NCBI RefSeq assembly: GCF_051014685.1
Contig: NC_135055.1
Coordinates: 3,162,001 to 3,226,000 of the forward strand
Reading direction: 5' to 3'
Source of the DNA: Ptiloglossa arizonensis
Lineage: Eukaryota; Arthropoda; Insecta; Hymenoptera; Colletidae
Length of the DNA stretch: 64,000 nt
Shown here: one piece after another, positions 1 to 9,960 of the stretch
Position numbering within the stretch: the first letter of the stretch is position 1
Layout of the letters: every line of letters starts with the position of its first letter
Notes under the pieces: model-generated
The model's database searches: none
What the model saw: the letters and a program-made list of their open reading frames with translations, nothing else
What the model was told of the DNA's origin: nothing
Made by a program: the position numbers and the translations under genes

Positions 1-640
1 GCAAAGTTGACTTTAAAATGGATGTGACACGGCACCGGTTCGAAGGATTTGGGAATCCAGCGTCCCTTCGCCTTCGATGCAGGAGAATTTCCGAGGTGAG
101 GCGAGATCGTGAAAAACGTAGCAGATGAGCGCGAGAGAGAACGAGAGATGTCGAAGGAAGAGAGAAACATCGTGGAGAAGGATGGAAGATTAGTGATGGG
201 ATCAAGCACCTTATAAATATATTTCGAAACCTGACCGGCTAGATTTCAACGTTCTATGTGTAATAAATGGTACTAGAGAAAATACAATAGGAATTGGAAG
301 AAGGATCGTTTGTAGATATTACAATTAGACTGCATTGGATAATTAGTCGAGTTGGAGTACAATCTTTAGGTGGAAACGAAGCTCAAATTGTAATTATAAT
401 ATTAATGAAAGAGTGAAAATTGTAATGGTAGTTGTATGAATTCTAAGGGTAGAAATGTATTATGTAGAGAATTGAATTTTCATTATTTATAATTGCGAGA
501 CTATTTAGACGGAATGATGTTTGAAATATGCGTCGTGAATATTCTGGTTCTAATTATGTATATGAAATAAAATTGTATCCGAGTTACTTGTAAAACGAAA
601 TAAAGATTTCTTTAGATACGAATATTCTGTTTCGTACTTA
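1..640. other. Unique AT-rich non-coding DNA
   Basis: No open frame of useful length, no repeat and no RNA gene seen. The first ~200 bases are purine-rich and mixed in composition; the rest is AT-rich. It leads directly into the tandem array that starts near 641. Confidence 0.6.
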
Positions 641-2365
641 AGACAATACTATCTTCTGGTCCTGGTATCGGTCGAGTATTCGTCACAGAAATATTCGTAC
701 CGAAATTTAACACTGTAGTATTTCAGATTTTGGTATCTTTCGATACTTCCTGAGTATTTCGGTATTAAAAGTTACTGTGATTTACAATTTCGGTGCAGTT
801 CAATATTCTCAAGTATTATATTTCCGTATCAAAAATTACTCCAAAATACTGACATCTCGTGAATACGCGAAATTGCAATACCCTTCGATACTTTTCATAT
901 ATTTCGGTATAGAAAAGTAATCGTCGACTAGAACCCGAGATTTCGGTACCTTTCGATATTCCCAAGTAAATACTGAGATCAGTATCAAAAATTACTCCAA
1001 AATACTCGCATCTCGTGACTACCCAAAATTTGAATACCTTTCGATACTCTCCATGTATTTCGGTATAGAAAAGTATTCGTCAGCTAGTAACCAAGATTTC
1101 GGCACGTTTCGATACTTTCAAAGTATTTCAGTATAAAAATTAATCGACGAGTACCCGAAATTGTAATACCCTTTAATACTTCCCCTACATTTCGGTATAG
1201 AAAAGTATTCAACTCGAGATTTCGGTACGTTTCGGTATTCCCAAGTATTTTGGTACCAAAAATTAGTCAATAATACTCGCATCCCGTAAGTATCTAAAAT
1301 TGCAATACCTTTTGATACTCTCCATGTATTTCGGTATAGAAAAGTATTCGTCAGCTAGTAACCGACATTTCGGCACGTTTCGATACTTTCAAAGTATTTC
1401 AGTATAAAAATTAATCGACAACGAGTACTCGAAATTGCAATACCTTTCGATAGTCTCCATGTATTTCGGTATAGAAAAGTATTCGTCAGCTAGTAACCGA
1501 GATTTCGGCACGTTTCGATACTTTCAAAGTATTTCAGTATAAAAATTAATCGACGAGTACCCGAAATTGTAATACTCTTTGATACTTCCCCTATATTTCG
1601 GTATAGAAAAGTATTGGACAGCTAGTACCCGAGATTTCGGCACGTTTCGATACTTCCAAAGTATTTCGGTATAAAAATTAGTCGACAACGAGTACCCGAA
1701 ATTGCAATACCCTTCGATACTTCTCCTACATTTCGGAATAGAAAAGTATTCAACTCGAGATGTCGGTACGTTTCAGTATTCCCAAGTATTTCGATACCAA
1801 AAATTACTCCGTAATACTCGCATCTCTAAGTACCCAAAATTGCAATACCTTTCGACACTTCCCCTATATTTCGGTATAGAAAAGTATTTAACAGCTAGTA
1901 CCCGAAATTTCGGCATGTTTCGATACTTCCAAAGTATTTCGGTATAAAAATTAGTCGACAACGAGTACACGAAATTGCAATACCCTTCGATACTTCCCCT
2001 ACATTTCGGTATAGAAAAGTAATCAACTCGAGCTGTCGCTACGTTTCAGTATTCCGAAGTATTTCGATACCAAAAATTACTCCGTAATACTCGCATCTCT
2101 AAGTACCCAAAATTGCAATACCTTTCGATACTTTCCATGTATTTCGCACGTATATTTTATTAATACATAGAAAAGTATTCGACAGCTAGTAACCGAGATT
2201 TCGGCACGTTTCGATACTTTCAAAGTATTTCACTATAAAAATTAATCGACGAGTACCCGAAATTGCAATACCCTTCGATACTTCCCCCATATTTCGGTAT
2301 AGAAAAGTATTCGACAGCTAGTACCCGAGATTTCGGTACGTTTTGATATTCCAAAGTATTTCGGT
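641..2365 (+). repeat. Tandem array, ~135 bp unit, about 11 copies
   Basis: The landmark 'aaattgcaatac' (with one- or two-base variants) recurs near 870, 1028, 1158, 1288, 1431, 1563, 1699, 1837, 1972, 2110 and 2260, a spacing of about 130-150 bases. Each unit has two related halves of ~65 bp built on 'tttcggtatagaaaagtatt' and 'tttcgatacttccaaagtat', so the array has an inner dimer structure. Copies are diverged by scattered substitutions and small indels, more so at the left edge. Short open frames on both strands here are by-products of the repeat. A lone relative lies at 5748-5845. Confidence 0.9.
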
Positions 2366-2869
2366 ATCGTACTACTCGAATACTCACCGATACCTGATCG
2401 TATCACTCCCATCGCTACACGAAACGGCGAGCGGAGCCGCGTCGTGCCACCATCGCGAGCAACTCTCCCGAGCAAAGACGAAGAGGAAGACGTCGACGAG
2501 GACGGTTCCACGTCGGGTACCAGTTGGCACGACCTATTGAACGCAACCTTTCCCGAGATACGAGCGCCATACAACCGGCGAAGAAAAGAGAAGAAACGAG
2601 CACGGCCCACCTTCTTGAATGCCGAGGATCTACTTCGAACCGATTTAGGAAAGCACCTAAAGGACCCACGACCTTTTCCATTCCGCGTTTTACTGCGTTG
2701 TTTCGCCCGAGACTCTCTTCTTTCTCTCTCTCTCTCACTCTTTCTTTCTCATGAGATTCCAACACCGGAAAAGGATTTCGTTTTCGAAACTTCTCGGAAC
2801 GTCCCGTTGGATAAATTAAACGGAGAGAAACGAGAAGACGTTCGAACCTGGAGAACCGTGCATTGGTGA
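2366..2869 (+). CDS. Possible coding exon, unidentified
   Basis: An open frame without an in-frame ATG runs from the end of the tandem array to a TGA at 2867-2869; the upstream in-frame stop is at 2300. Residues encoded from about 2480 to 2680 look protein-like: an acidic cluster (EEEDVDED), a Ser/Thr/Gly stretch, a WHDLLNATFPEIRAPYN segment, a basic patch (RRRKEKKRAR) and a segment FLNAEDLLRTDLGKHL. After about 2700 the frame runs through a CT-rich tract (SLSLSLFLS), so a real exon would probably end before that. AATAAA occurs at 2891-2896, 22 bases after the stop. Against it: no clear acceptor or donor, no family recognised, and the opposite strand is also open (2415-2939), as expected of GC-rich DNA. 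Could be an internal or last exon, a decayed gene piece, or chance. Confidence 0.25.
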   Translation: MVLLEYSPIPDRITPIATRNGERSRVVPPSRATLPSKDEEEDVDEDGSTSGTSWHDLLNATFPEIRAPYNRRRKEKKRARPTFLNAEDLLRTDLGKHLKDPRPFPFRVLLRCFARDSLLSLSLSLFLSHEIPTPEKDFVFETSRNVPLDKLNGEKREDVRTWRTVHW

Positions 2870-5462
2870 TAAACGGATCGGTGTTACCGTAATAAACACC
2901 TTTTGGACATTTTCGAATTGTTCTTTCGATTTTCAACACCCGATTATTGCGTGTCTACGATTAATGAAATTTGTAGTTGCAATTAACTTCTCGGTTTTAT
3001 TATGCGGGTATTTTAATAACGGTGAGTATGGAAAATCCAAGTGTGTCTATATACACACTTATTATTGCAGTGTGGATTGGAGTGACACGAAATAAATTCA
3101 ATTTTTTTAAATTATTTATTTCGGTTGCTTTTCAAGTTACTAGCGTATTTGTGAATATAAAATATGTCTGGTTTTATATACGATGAATGTTCGGTTCCTT
3201 AAAATAAATTTTAACGACAATACCAATTTGGTGTAATACATATGTTGTGTAATGTAATATACAGAGGGTCTCAAGTGCCATTTGAATTTGCGTTTAAATT
3301 TCGAATTTCACAAGAATGGAAAATTGCGATTTCAAGATCAACTGGATTTTTTCAAGTAGGTATTGTTACCGTTTGAAAAAAAAAAAAACAAACTCAATAT
3401 AAGTCGAAAACATTGCATACAAATAAAATTCTCGTTACTACCACAACTTTCGCTGCTCTTTATTAATATTTTTATTATTACCATTACGGACGGGATAAGA
3501 GCCATTAACTTACAATTATCTACTATATTTATAATACCCTTATAAACGTCAAGGGCAACGTGATTAAAATAATGAAACAACAAGAAAGGTGTACAATAAA
3601 GGAGCTCATGTACGAATAAATTAACGAAGCTAATTATTTAAGACAAGCAACTGGACTGAAAGTCAAGGAGACTGAATATAAATTAATACCACTGCAGATG
3701 AATATTTATAACTAAAAGTGCAATGTTTTTCTTCGACGTTACAAGCTGGAAAAGTGCACGGAATGCTGCTTATAAAAAAACTAATCGCTTTGTCAGTCAA
3801 AAACATTTGTTTCAAAGAAATAGATATGTACAAGACTTTTTTGTTCGTTTCCAGGTGATTTATAATATATATCGTTATTTCCATCGATGTGTAAAGGCTA
3901 AAAAAAAAAATTGTTGCGTAACCAATTAAAATACACAAAACTGTTTTTCACGAGGAAAAGTAGGATCAGGTATACGAATAAAAACCGAGCGGAAGAAAAT
4001 ACTCGACAGGATAGAACATAATTCGCGATTCGAGCCAAAAGGAAGCGATTCACGAGGCAAAAGCTGTGGAATGAAATATTATCATGCAAAGCTTTCAACG
4101 CAAGCGATTTTCAAGCTTTATCGAGTACGCCTGCACTCCATTTTAATCTATAGCGACGTATATCTCTGTAACTTGTACGATTTCGGTTTATTTGTTACTA
4201 TCGATCGATGCAATAGATTGTACTTTATTAAGAGAGCATCAAACGATTTAAAGTCGAGAAGAGAGGGCCAGTATTCGGTTAAAAAGACAGTCGACGTCGC
4301 AGTTTTAATTTTTTCTGGAAATATCAGTCCATCTTATCCGTGAAGACAATTTACTCGACGCCTTGAAAAGTCTCAGCTATTGTTTTAAAAATTAACAATA
4401 TTACGATCGCTTTTCTTGGGCTCGTATATCTGTTCGTTCGAACAGCGATGCATACGGAAATAAAGAAAATAAATATATTCATTCGAGAGATCTTACTTGC
4501 ATAATATTACATAGAACAAGAAATTTGTTTACTACATCTCACCTTTACGCTATAATCGTGCGTTTATCCCACAGTTTGTTTTTACTCTATTAATTCATAT
4601 CTCGTACACTTCTGATGTAATAAAAACATACTATCGTTATTATTGTTATTCTTGTATTCTCGGTACTCTGTCTTAATAAAAAATCGATTCGGAAAAATTA
4701 CATTTTGATTAAAAAAAAAAAGAAAAAAGATAATAATTGCAAAGTGCAGGAATCGTGTACAAGATTTATGCAAATAATTACAAATTCGATATTTATTATC
4801 GTCGTCGAATTAAATATGTTCGTACGCGGTCATATTTTTCAAGAAAATAATTGAGAGCGAATTCGTGCGCCGTTGAAATTGTCATCTCGTTAAAAAAAGA
4901 AGATTTGCATGAAAAATACCAAGTATTTCAATTGTGCCACGCATCTGCTACTTCAATTTAATATCAAACACGACGAGGCCTGTCCTCGAAACAGATAACG
5001 TATTCACAACGGTATTTAAATGACAAACAAAAACTATGCCAACGATCAAACGAAGACCATTTATCGTTTAAAAGTCTGTTATCTTAGGCGGCGGAGATTA
5101 GGCACACTGCACGATCGATTCATTATCGTTGTCTGTTTTTATCTCGCTGACTCTCGAGTCACAGATCGGCTCCGATGACGCGAGTCTAACTTCTGTCCAA
5201 CGTTCATCGAACCAATTCTAAAACGTCCGTCAAATATACAGGGTGAATCACGCGAAATCTACGGCGCGAGAGAACCGTCTTCCTGTTTCACTTCGAATAA
5301 CACGAGTTGCGCTTTGTCTTCAATGATTTGATGTACAATTGAGTTGATTATCACTGGGTCGAGAAAACAAGAAATGTCAGCTGTTTGAAATTACGAAGTT
5401 TTCTTTTTATTCCTCGATTATCCTTGACAAAAAAAACGATAGATTTTTAAAAATTGAAATCA
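2870..5462. other. AT-rich non-coding stretch
   Basis: Only short open frames interrupted by homopolymer A/T runs (for example 3374-3389, 3901-3911, 4710-4728). A copy of the insect repeat-end motif 'acagggtg' lies at 5238-5245. From about 5000 to 5300 composition is more balanced, with no recognisable gene. A donor-like GTGAGT at 3021 has no convincing exon before it. Confidence 0.55.
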
Positions 5463-5634
5463 CTTTTGGGATTTAAAAGATTGTTAACGCGTATGTTTAA
5501 AAATAATTTATCAAGTGCACTTTTGGAATTTAAAAGATTGTTAACGCGTATGTTTAAATATAATTTATCAAGTGCATTTTTGGAATTTGAAAGATTGTTA
5601 ACGCGTATGTTTAAATATAATTTATCAAGTGCAC
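5463..5634 (+). repeat. 57 bp tandem repeat, 3 copies
   Basis: The landmark 'gattgttaacgcgtatgttt' occurs at 5479, 5536 and 5593, exactly 57 bases apart. Because 57 is 19 codons, the array reads through in frame on both strands (19-residue repeats such as RLLTRMFKYNLSS on +), giving open frames of ~70 codons that need not be a gene. Identity between copies is high, so the array looks young. Confidence 0.9.
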
Positions 5635-5747
5635 TGTATTCGATGTACAGTTCTTGAAACACGAACTGTATATTAATTGTGCAACTGATATCAATGCATC
5701 AAGTTTTGTATTTTAGTTGCAAAGAGTTTTCTCGTCGCTTTCTCGTG

Positions 5748-5845
5748 TCACAGTCGAGTATTCGTTAGGAAAATATTGGTATGGATAATTGATACCAAGT
5801 ATCTCAGATTTCAATACCTTCGATACTAGTCGTTAAGTATAACCT
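5748..5845 (+). repeat. Isolated fragment related to the 641-2365 array
   Basis: The segment carries 'cgagtattcgt', 'gataccaagtatctcagatt' and 'tcaataccttcgatact' in the same order as the ~135 bp units 3.4 kb upstream, but diverged and single-copy. It shows that this sequence family is not confined to one array. Confidence 0.55.
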
Positions 5846-6629
5846 GACGATTCGGATAAAATCCTTGTAGATGTGGTCTGAACATAGTGGGACGAGTGGT
5901 GAGAATGAGACCAGGCGATCAGACACGAGATCGAAGAAATTTATAGTCACCGTCCCTTTAAACGCTATAAACTACAGCAAAGTACCAACTTAGATTATAG
6001 ACACTGATTTGTGTTGTTGCCAATGATCCGTTTCGTTATCTAATACTGGAGATTAGAGACTTTATCGTTTAATACTTTGATAATTGATCGAACTTTAATA
6101 TAACTAACAGGTACCTAAAATTAAAACAAAAAAAAAAGAAACAAAAAATGAGATTAGAACCAGAGTCCATGAGGGCATCTTGATCTCCCACTCTAGAGAT
6201 CTTCTTTAAGATGACGAGCTAATACTTTGGTATCGACACGTATCGATTAAAACACATACACCTAAATCAGAATGGTGTTCTCATGATCTGAAGTCTTTCT
6301 TTCCATTATATGGTTCATCGAACTTCCAATTCCTATCCAGACCTCGTCACAGGGTAGATCTTGGATTTGCAGAGGCCCAAGTTTACGCGAAAGAAATTAA
6401 GAAATTTGATTGGAGAGTTTACGATTTGATAATACTAATACTTTCGGTACAAAGGGCAATATACCTACGTTTCGTCCTCGATTTGCTTGTGCTCCATCAG
6501 TTAGGCTTATCTAGCAGACCTTGCCTTAGATGAGACGCTATTAATCGTCCGAACAATCTGTTCAAACTAATCCTAATAAACTGTCGAGTAATTGAACACT
6601 GTTCAACAAACGATTAACACCACGTTTCA
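5846..6629. other. AT-rich unique DNA before the satellite
   Basis: No gene or RNA seen. The sequence at 5873-5933 shows about 70% similarity to 45740-45801, which may mark an old dispersed element. From about 6480 words resembling the downstream satellite begin to appear, suggesting decayed edge monomers. Confidence 0.45.
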
Positions 6630-8797
6630 GACACGATCTAATAGATAAGCCTTACTAAGTTCACTCAGCACATCCACTAATATTGCTCGCTACATAGAAC
6701 AGAGATTTCTTCAATTAGTAAACTATCCTTCAGAGTGGTCTAACTCTATTTTGATATTTTCAAGCTCCTATTCCTACCAAAACCTAGTAGATAAGCTTTA
6801 TCAAATTCACTTAACGCAACCACTAGCGCTGCTCATCCTGCAAAATAGAGTTTCTTTTATCTAACAAACTGATATCCTCCAAAAGGTAACTGGACCAGGT
6901 CTCTTTCAATCTCCCAGAGATTCCAGTCCTTCCAAAACCTAGTAGATAAGCTTTATCGAGTTCACTTGGTACATCCACTAACATTACCCATCTCACAAAA
7001 CAGAGATTTTTTCATTTAATAAACTGCTATCCTCTAGAAGTAACTGGTCTAACACTTTTTTTATCTCTACAAGCTCCTGTACATATCAAAACCTAGTAGA
7101 TAAGCCTCACAAAATTCACTTAACACAACCACTAACGTTGCTCATGCTGCAAAACAGAGTTTCTTTCGTCAAACAAACTGGTATCCTCTAAGAGGTAACT
7201 GAACCAGATCTCTTTCAATCTCCCAGAGATTCGAATCCTCCCAAAACCTAGTAGATAAGCTTTATCGAGTTCACTTGGTACATCCACTAACATTACTCAT
7301 CCCACAAAACAGAGATTTTTTCATTTAATAAACTGCTATCCTCTAGAAGTAACTGGTTTAACACTTTTTTTATCTCTACAAGCTCCTGTACATATCAAAA
7401 CCTAGTAGATAACCCTCACCAAATTCACGTAACACATCCACTAACGTTGCTCATCCTACAGAACAAAGTTTCTTTCGCCAAACAAACTGGTATCCTCCAA
7501 GAGGTAACTGAACCAGATCTCTTTCAATCTCCCAGAGATTCGAATCCTCCCAAAACCTAGTAAATAAGCTTTATCGAGTTCACTTGGTACATCCACTAAC
7601 ATTACTCATCCCACAAAACAGAGATTTTTTCATTTAATAAACTGCTATCCTCTAGAAATAACTGGTTTAACACTTTTTTTATCTCTACAAGCTCCTGTAC
7701 ATATCAAAACCTAGTAGATAACCCTCACCAAATTCACGTAACACATCCACTAACGTTGCTCATCCTACAGAACAAAGTTTCTTTCGCCAAACAAACTGGT
7801 ATCCTCCAAGAGGTAACTGAACCAGATCTCTTTCGATCTCCCAGAGATTCTAGTCTTCTCAAAATCTAGTAGGTAAGTTTTATCGAGTTCACTTGGTACA
7901 TCCATTACCCATCCCACAAAACAGAGATTTTTTCATTTAATAAACTACTATCCTCCAGAGGCAACTGGTCCAACTCTCTTTGGTCTCTAAAAGCTTCTGT
8001 ACATATCAAAACCTAGTAGATAACCCTCACCAAATTCACTTAACGCAACCACTAACACTGCTCATCCTGCAAAACAGAGTTTCTTTCGTCAAACAAACTG
8101 GTATCCTCCAAGAAGTAACTGAACCAGGTTTCTTTCAATCTCCCAGAGATTCCAGTCCTCCCAAAACCTAGTAGATAAGCTTTATCGAGTTCACTTGGTA
8201 CATCCACTAACATTACCCATCCCACAAAACAGAGATTTTTTCATTTAATAAACTACTATCCTCCAGAGGCAACTGGTCCAACTCTCTTTGGTCTCTACAA
8301 GCTCCTGTACATATCAAAACCTAGTAGATAACCCTCACCAAATTCACGTAACACATCCACTAACGTTGCTCATCCTACAGAACAAAGTTTCTTTCGTCAA
8401 ACAAACTGGTATCCTCCAAGAAGTAACTGAACCAGGTTTCTTTCAATCTCCCAGAGATTCCAGTCCTCCCAAAACCTAGTAGATAAGCTTTATCGAGTTC
8501 ACTTGGTACATCCACTAACATTACCCATCCCACAAAACAGAGATTTTTTCATTTAATAAACTACTATCCTCCAGAGGCAACTGGTCCAACTCTCTTTGGT
8601 CTCTACAAGCTCCTGTACATATCAAAACCTAGTAGATAACCCTCACCAAATTCACGTAACACATCCACTAACGTTGCTCATCCTACAGAACAAAGTTTCT
8701 TTCGTCAAACAAACTGGTATCCTCCAAGAGGTAACTGAACCAGATCTCTTTCGATCTCCCAGAGATTCTGATCCTCCCAAAACCTAGTAGATTCCTC
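6630..8797 (+). repeat. Satellite with dimeric higher-order repeat (154/155 bp monomers, ~308 bp unit)
   Basis: The box 'caaaacctagtaga' (small variants) starts at 6778, 6933, 7087, 7242, 7396, 7551, 7705, 7860, 8007, 8162, 8315, 8470, 8623 and 8778. Spacing alternates 155/154 (later 155/153), with one shorter interval of 147 from a small deletion. Alternate monomers are of two types: type A has 'aagctttatcgagttcact' after the box, type B has 'aaccctcaccaaattcac'. Like types match better than neighbours, so the real unit is an A+B dimer of ~308-309 bp present about 6.5 times. Type B monomers from 7980, 8288 and 8596 contain an identical-length 63-codon frame, a by-product of the period. A diverged monomer precedes 6778, and the array stops abruptly after the box at 8778. 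Confidence 0.93.
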
Positions 8798-9070
8798 TTC
8801 CAGCAAGAACAATCCTCGAATCCTCGACAATCCTCTTGCCTCGCCACCCAGTACACTCAACCGGTTCTCCGATCCTTCGCGTCCTCGAACGACCAAGAAA
8901 CGTCGCAAAATCCACACTTTACGAAGAGGGAAAAGACACCCGGGGTATAGTCGCGGAACTTATCAGCAGCCGGATTATGAGCTATGATTCGGGCCAGCAG
9001 GCCAGCCCGTTAACGCGGACCATCGTCGCCCCGCTAATAAAACTCTTCGGGATAGCGAAGGACGTGGTCG
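8798..9070 (+). other. CpG-rich unique segment; possible exon
   Basis: Directly after the satellite comes a polypyrimidine stretch ending in CAG at 8801-8803, a good acceptor shape. About 265 bases of CpG-rich unique sequence follow, open in one + frame up to a donor-like G|GTGAGG near 9070. Translation in that frame includes GIVAELISSRIMSYDSGQQ and TRTIVAPLIKLFGIAKDVV. No family recognised; a second frame is also open for about 45 codons. Treat as unique sequence of unknown role. Confidence 0.3.
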
Positions 9071-9074
9071 GTGA

Positions 9075-9109
9075 GGGGTGGGGGGTGGGGGGTGGGGGAG
9101 TTACGGGGG
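9075..9109 (+). other. G-run tract, potential G-quadruplex
   Basis: Runs of 4 to 6 G are separated by single T or short spacers (gaggggtggggggtgggg and onward), with a further run of five G at 9105-9109. More than four G-runs within ~35 bases fit the intramolecular quadruplex pattern on the + strand. Confidence 0.7.
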
Positions 9110-9450
9110 CCAGGTATTAACGTTTCTGGCCGCAAGATCGAATCTCTTTCACAGGTCAGCAGCCAATTCGCAGCTAAGTGGATATGCTCGCCCCCGAGAA
9201 TATCCGGGGCGACGCTCGGCCGTACGATCGAATCACACGGCGGGTGGCTCGTTTTTTACCGGGCGCGCCGTTCGAATCGCGCCAATTCGAATACTCGGCG
9301 GGGATCGGGCCGAGTCAGCGAAAGCTTGCGCAATACCTGACCTATTGTGCTCGTTAGGGACATTCGGGTCCGAGCTATTGGATAAGGCTTCTTCCTTACC
9401 CATCCTTTAACCACCACCACCGAAAAACCCCCTCCTCACCACCCACCCAC

Positions 9451-9490
9451 ATACACACGCACACGCATACACAGACAGACAGACAGACAC
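9451..9490 (+). repeat. CA-rich microsatellite followed by a CAGA tetranucleotide run
   Basis: Imperfect (CA)n with CG and TA interruptions passes into 'acagacagacagacagacac'. Confidence 0.85.
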
Positions 9491-9844
9491 AACCCGTGCT
9501 CACCTTTCTCCCGCCTCGTTCCGACGACTTATCCTCCATCTTGTCCTTATCATCCCGCCTTCCTTCCTTCCTTCCGCTCTTCCTTCCTGCCCTCGCTCGC
9601 TACCAGGGCTGCCAAGCCTTTTCCCAACGACAACGAGACGACCTCCGTCGTCCTCAGGGGTATTCTCTGATCGGTGAAAGGAATTGGACCTTCAGGAAGG
9701 AGACCCTTCTCTCTTTCTGGCCTTCTCGTTCCACGGCATCCGTCCGAACGAGAAACGACCAGCTTCTCCTAATTCTATGGGCCAGCGCGGCCAGAGGAGG
9801 ACTCGAGTCTCGAGGATTTAGAGCCAAGGTGCACTTCGGGGATT

Positions 9845-9930
9845 CCCTTCTCTCTCTTTCTCTTTCCCTCTCTCTATCTTTCCCTTTCTCTCTCATTCTC
9901 TTTCTTTCTCGTTCTCTCTTTCTCGTCCTT
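9845..9930 (+). repeat. CT-rich (polypyrimidine) microsatellite
   Basis: About 85 bases of nearly uninterrupted C and T made of 'tctctctttctctttccctc'-type words. Encodes Ser/Leu runs on + and Arg/Glu runs on -, which explains spurious frames on both strands. Confidence 0.85.
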
Positions 9931-9960
9931 TCGGCCAAGCTCTAACTTCCTTAACGATCA

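Larger units (their letters stand above)
9110..9960. other. CpG-rich non-coding segment
   Basis: CpG-dense unique sequence up to about 9420, then microsatellite and pyrimidine-rich tracts, then mixed sequence. A frame open from 9496 to 9945 is largely made of CT-repeat codons and is not credible as a gene. Composition is compatible with a promoter or CpG island, but no core promoter element is clear. Confidence 0.4.

Noticed and set aside
7980..8787. Three identical-length 63-codon frames in a row
   Set aside because: They are one per 308 bp satellite unit; identity comes from the satellite, not from a gene family.
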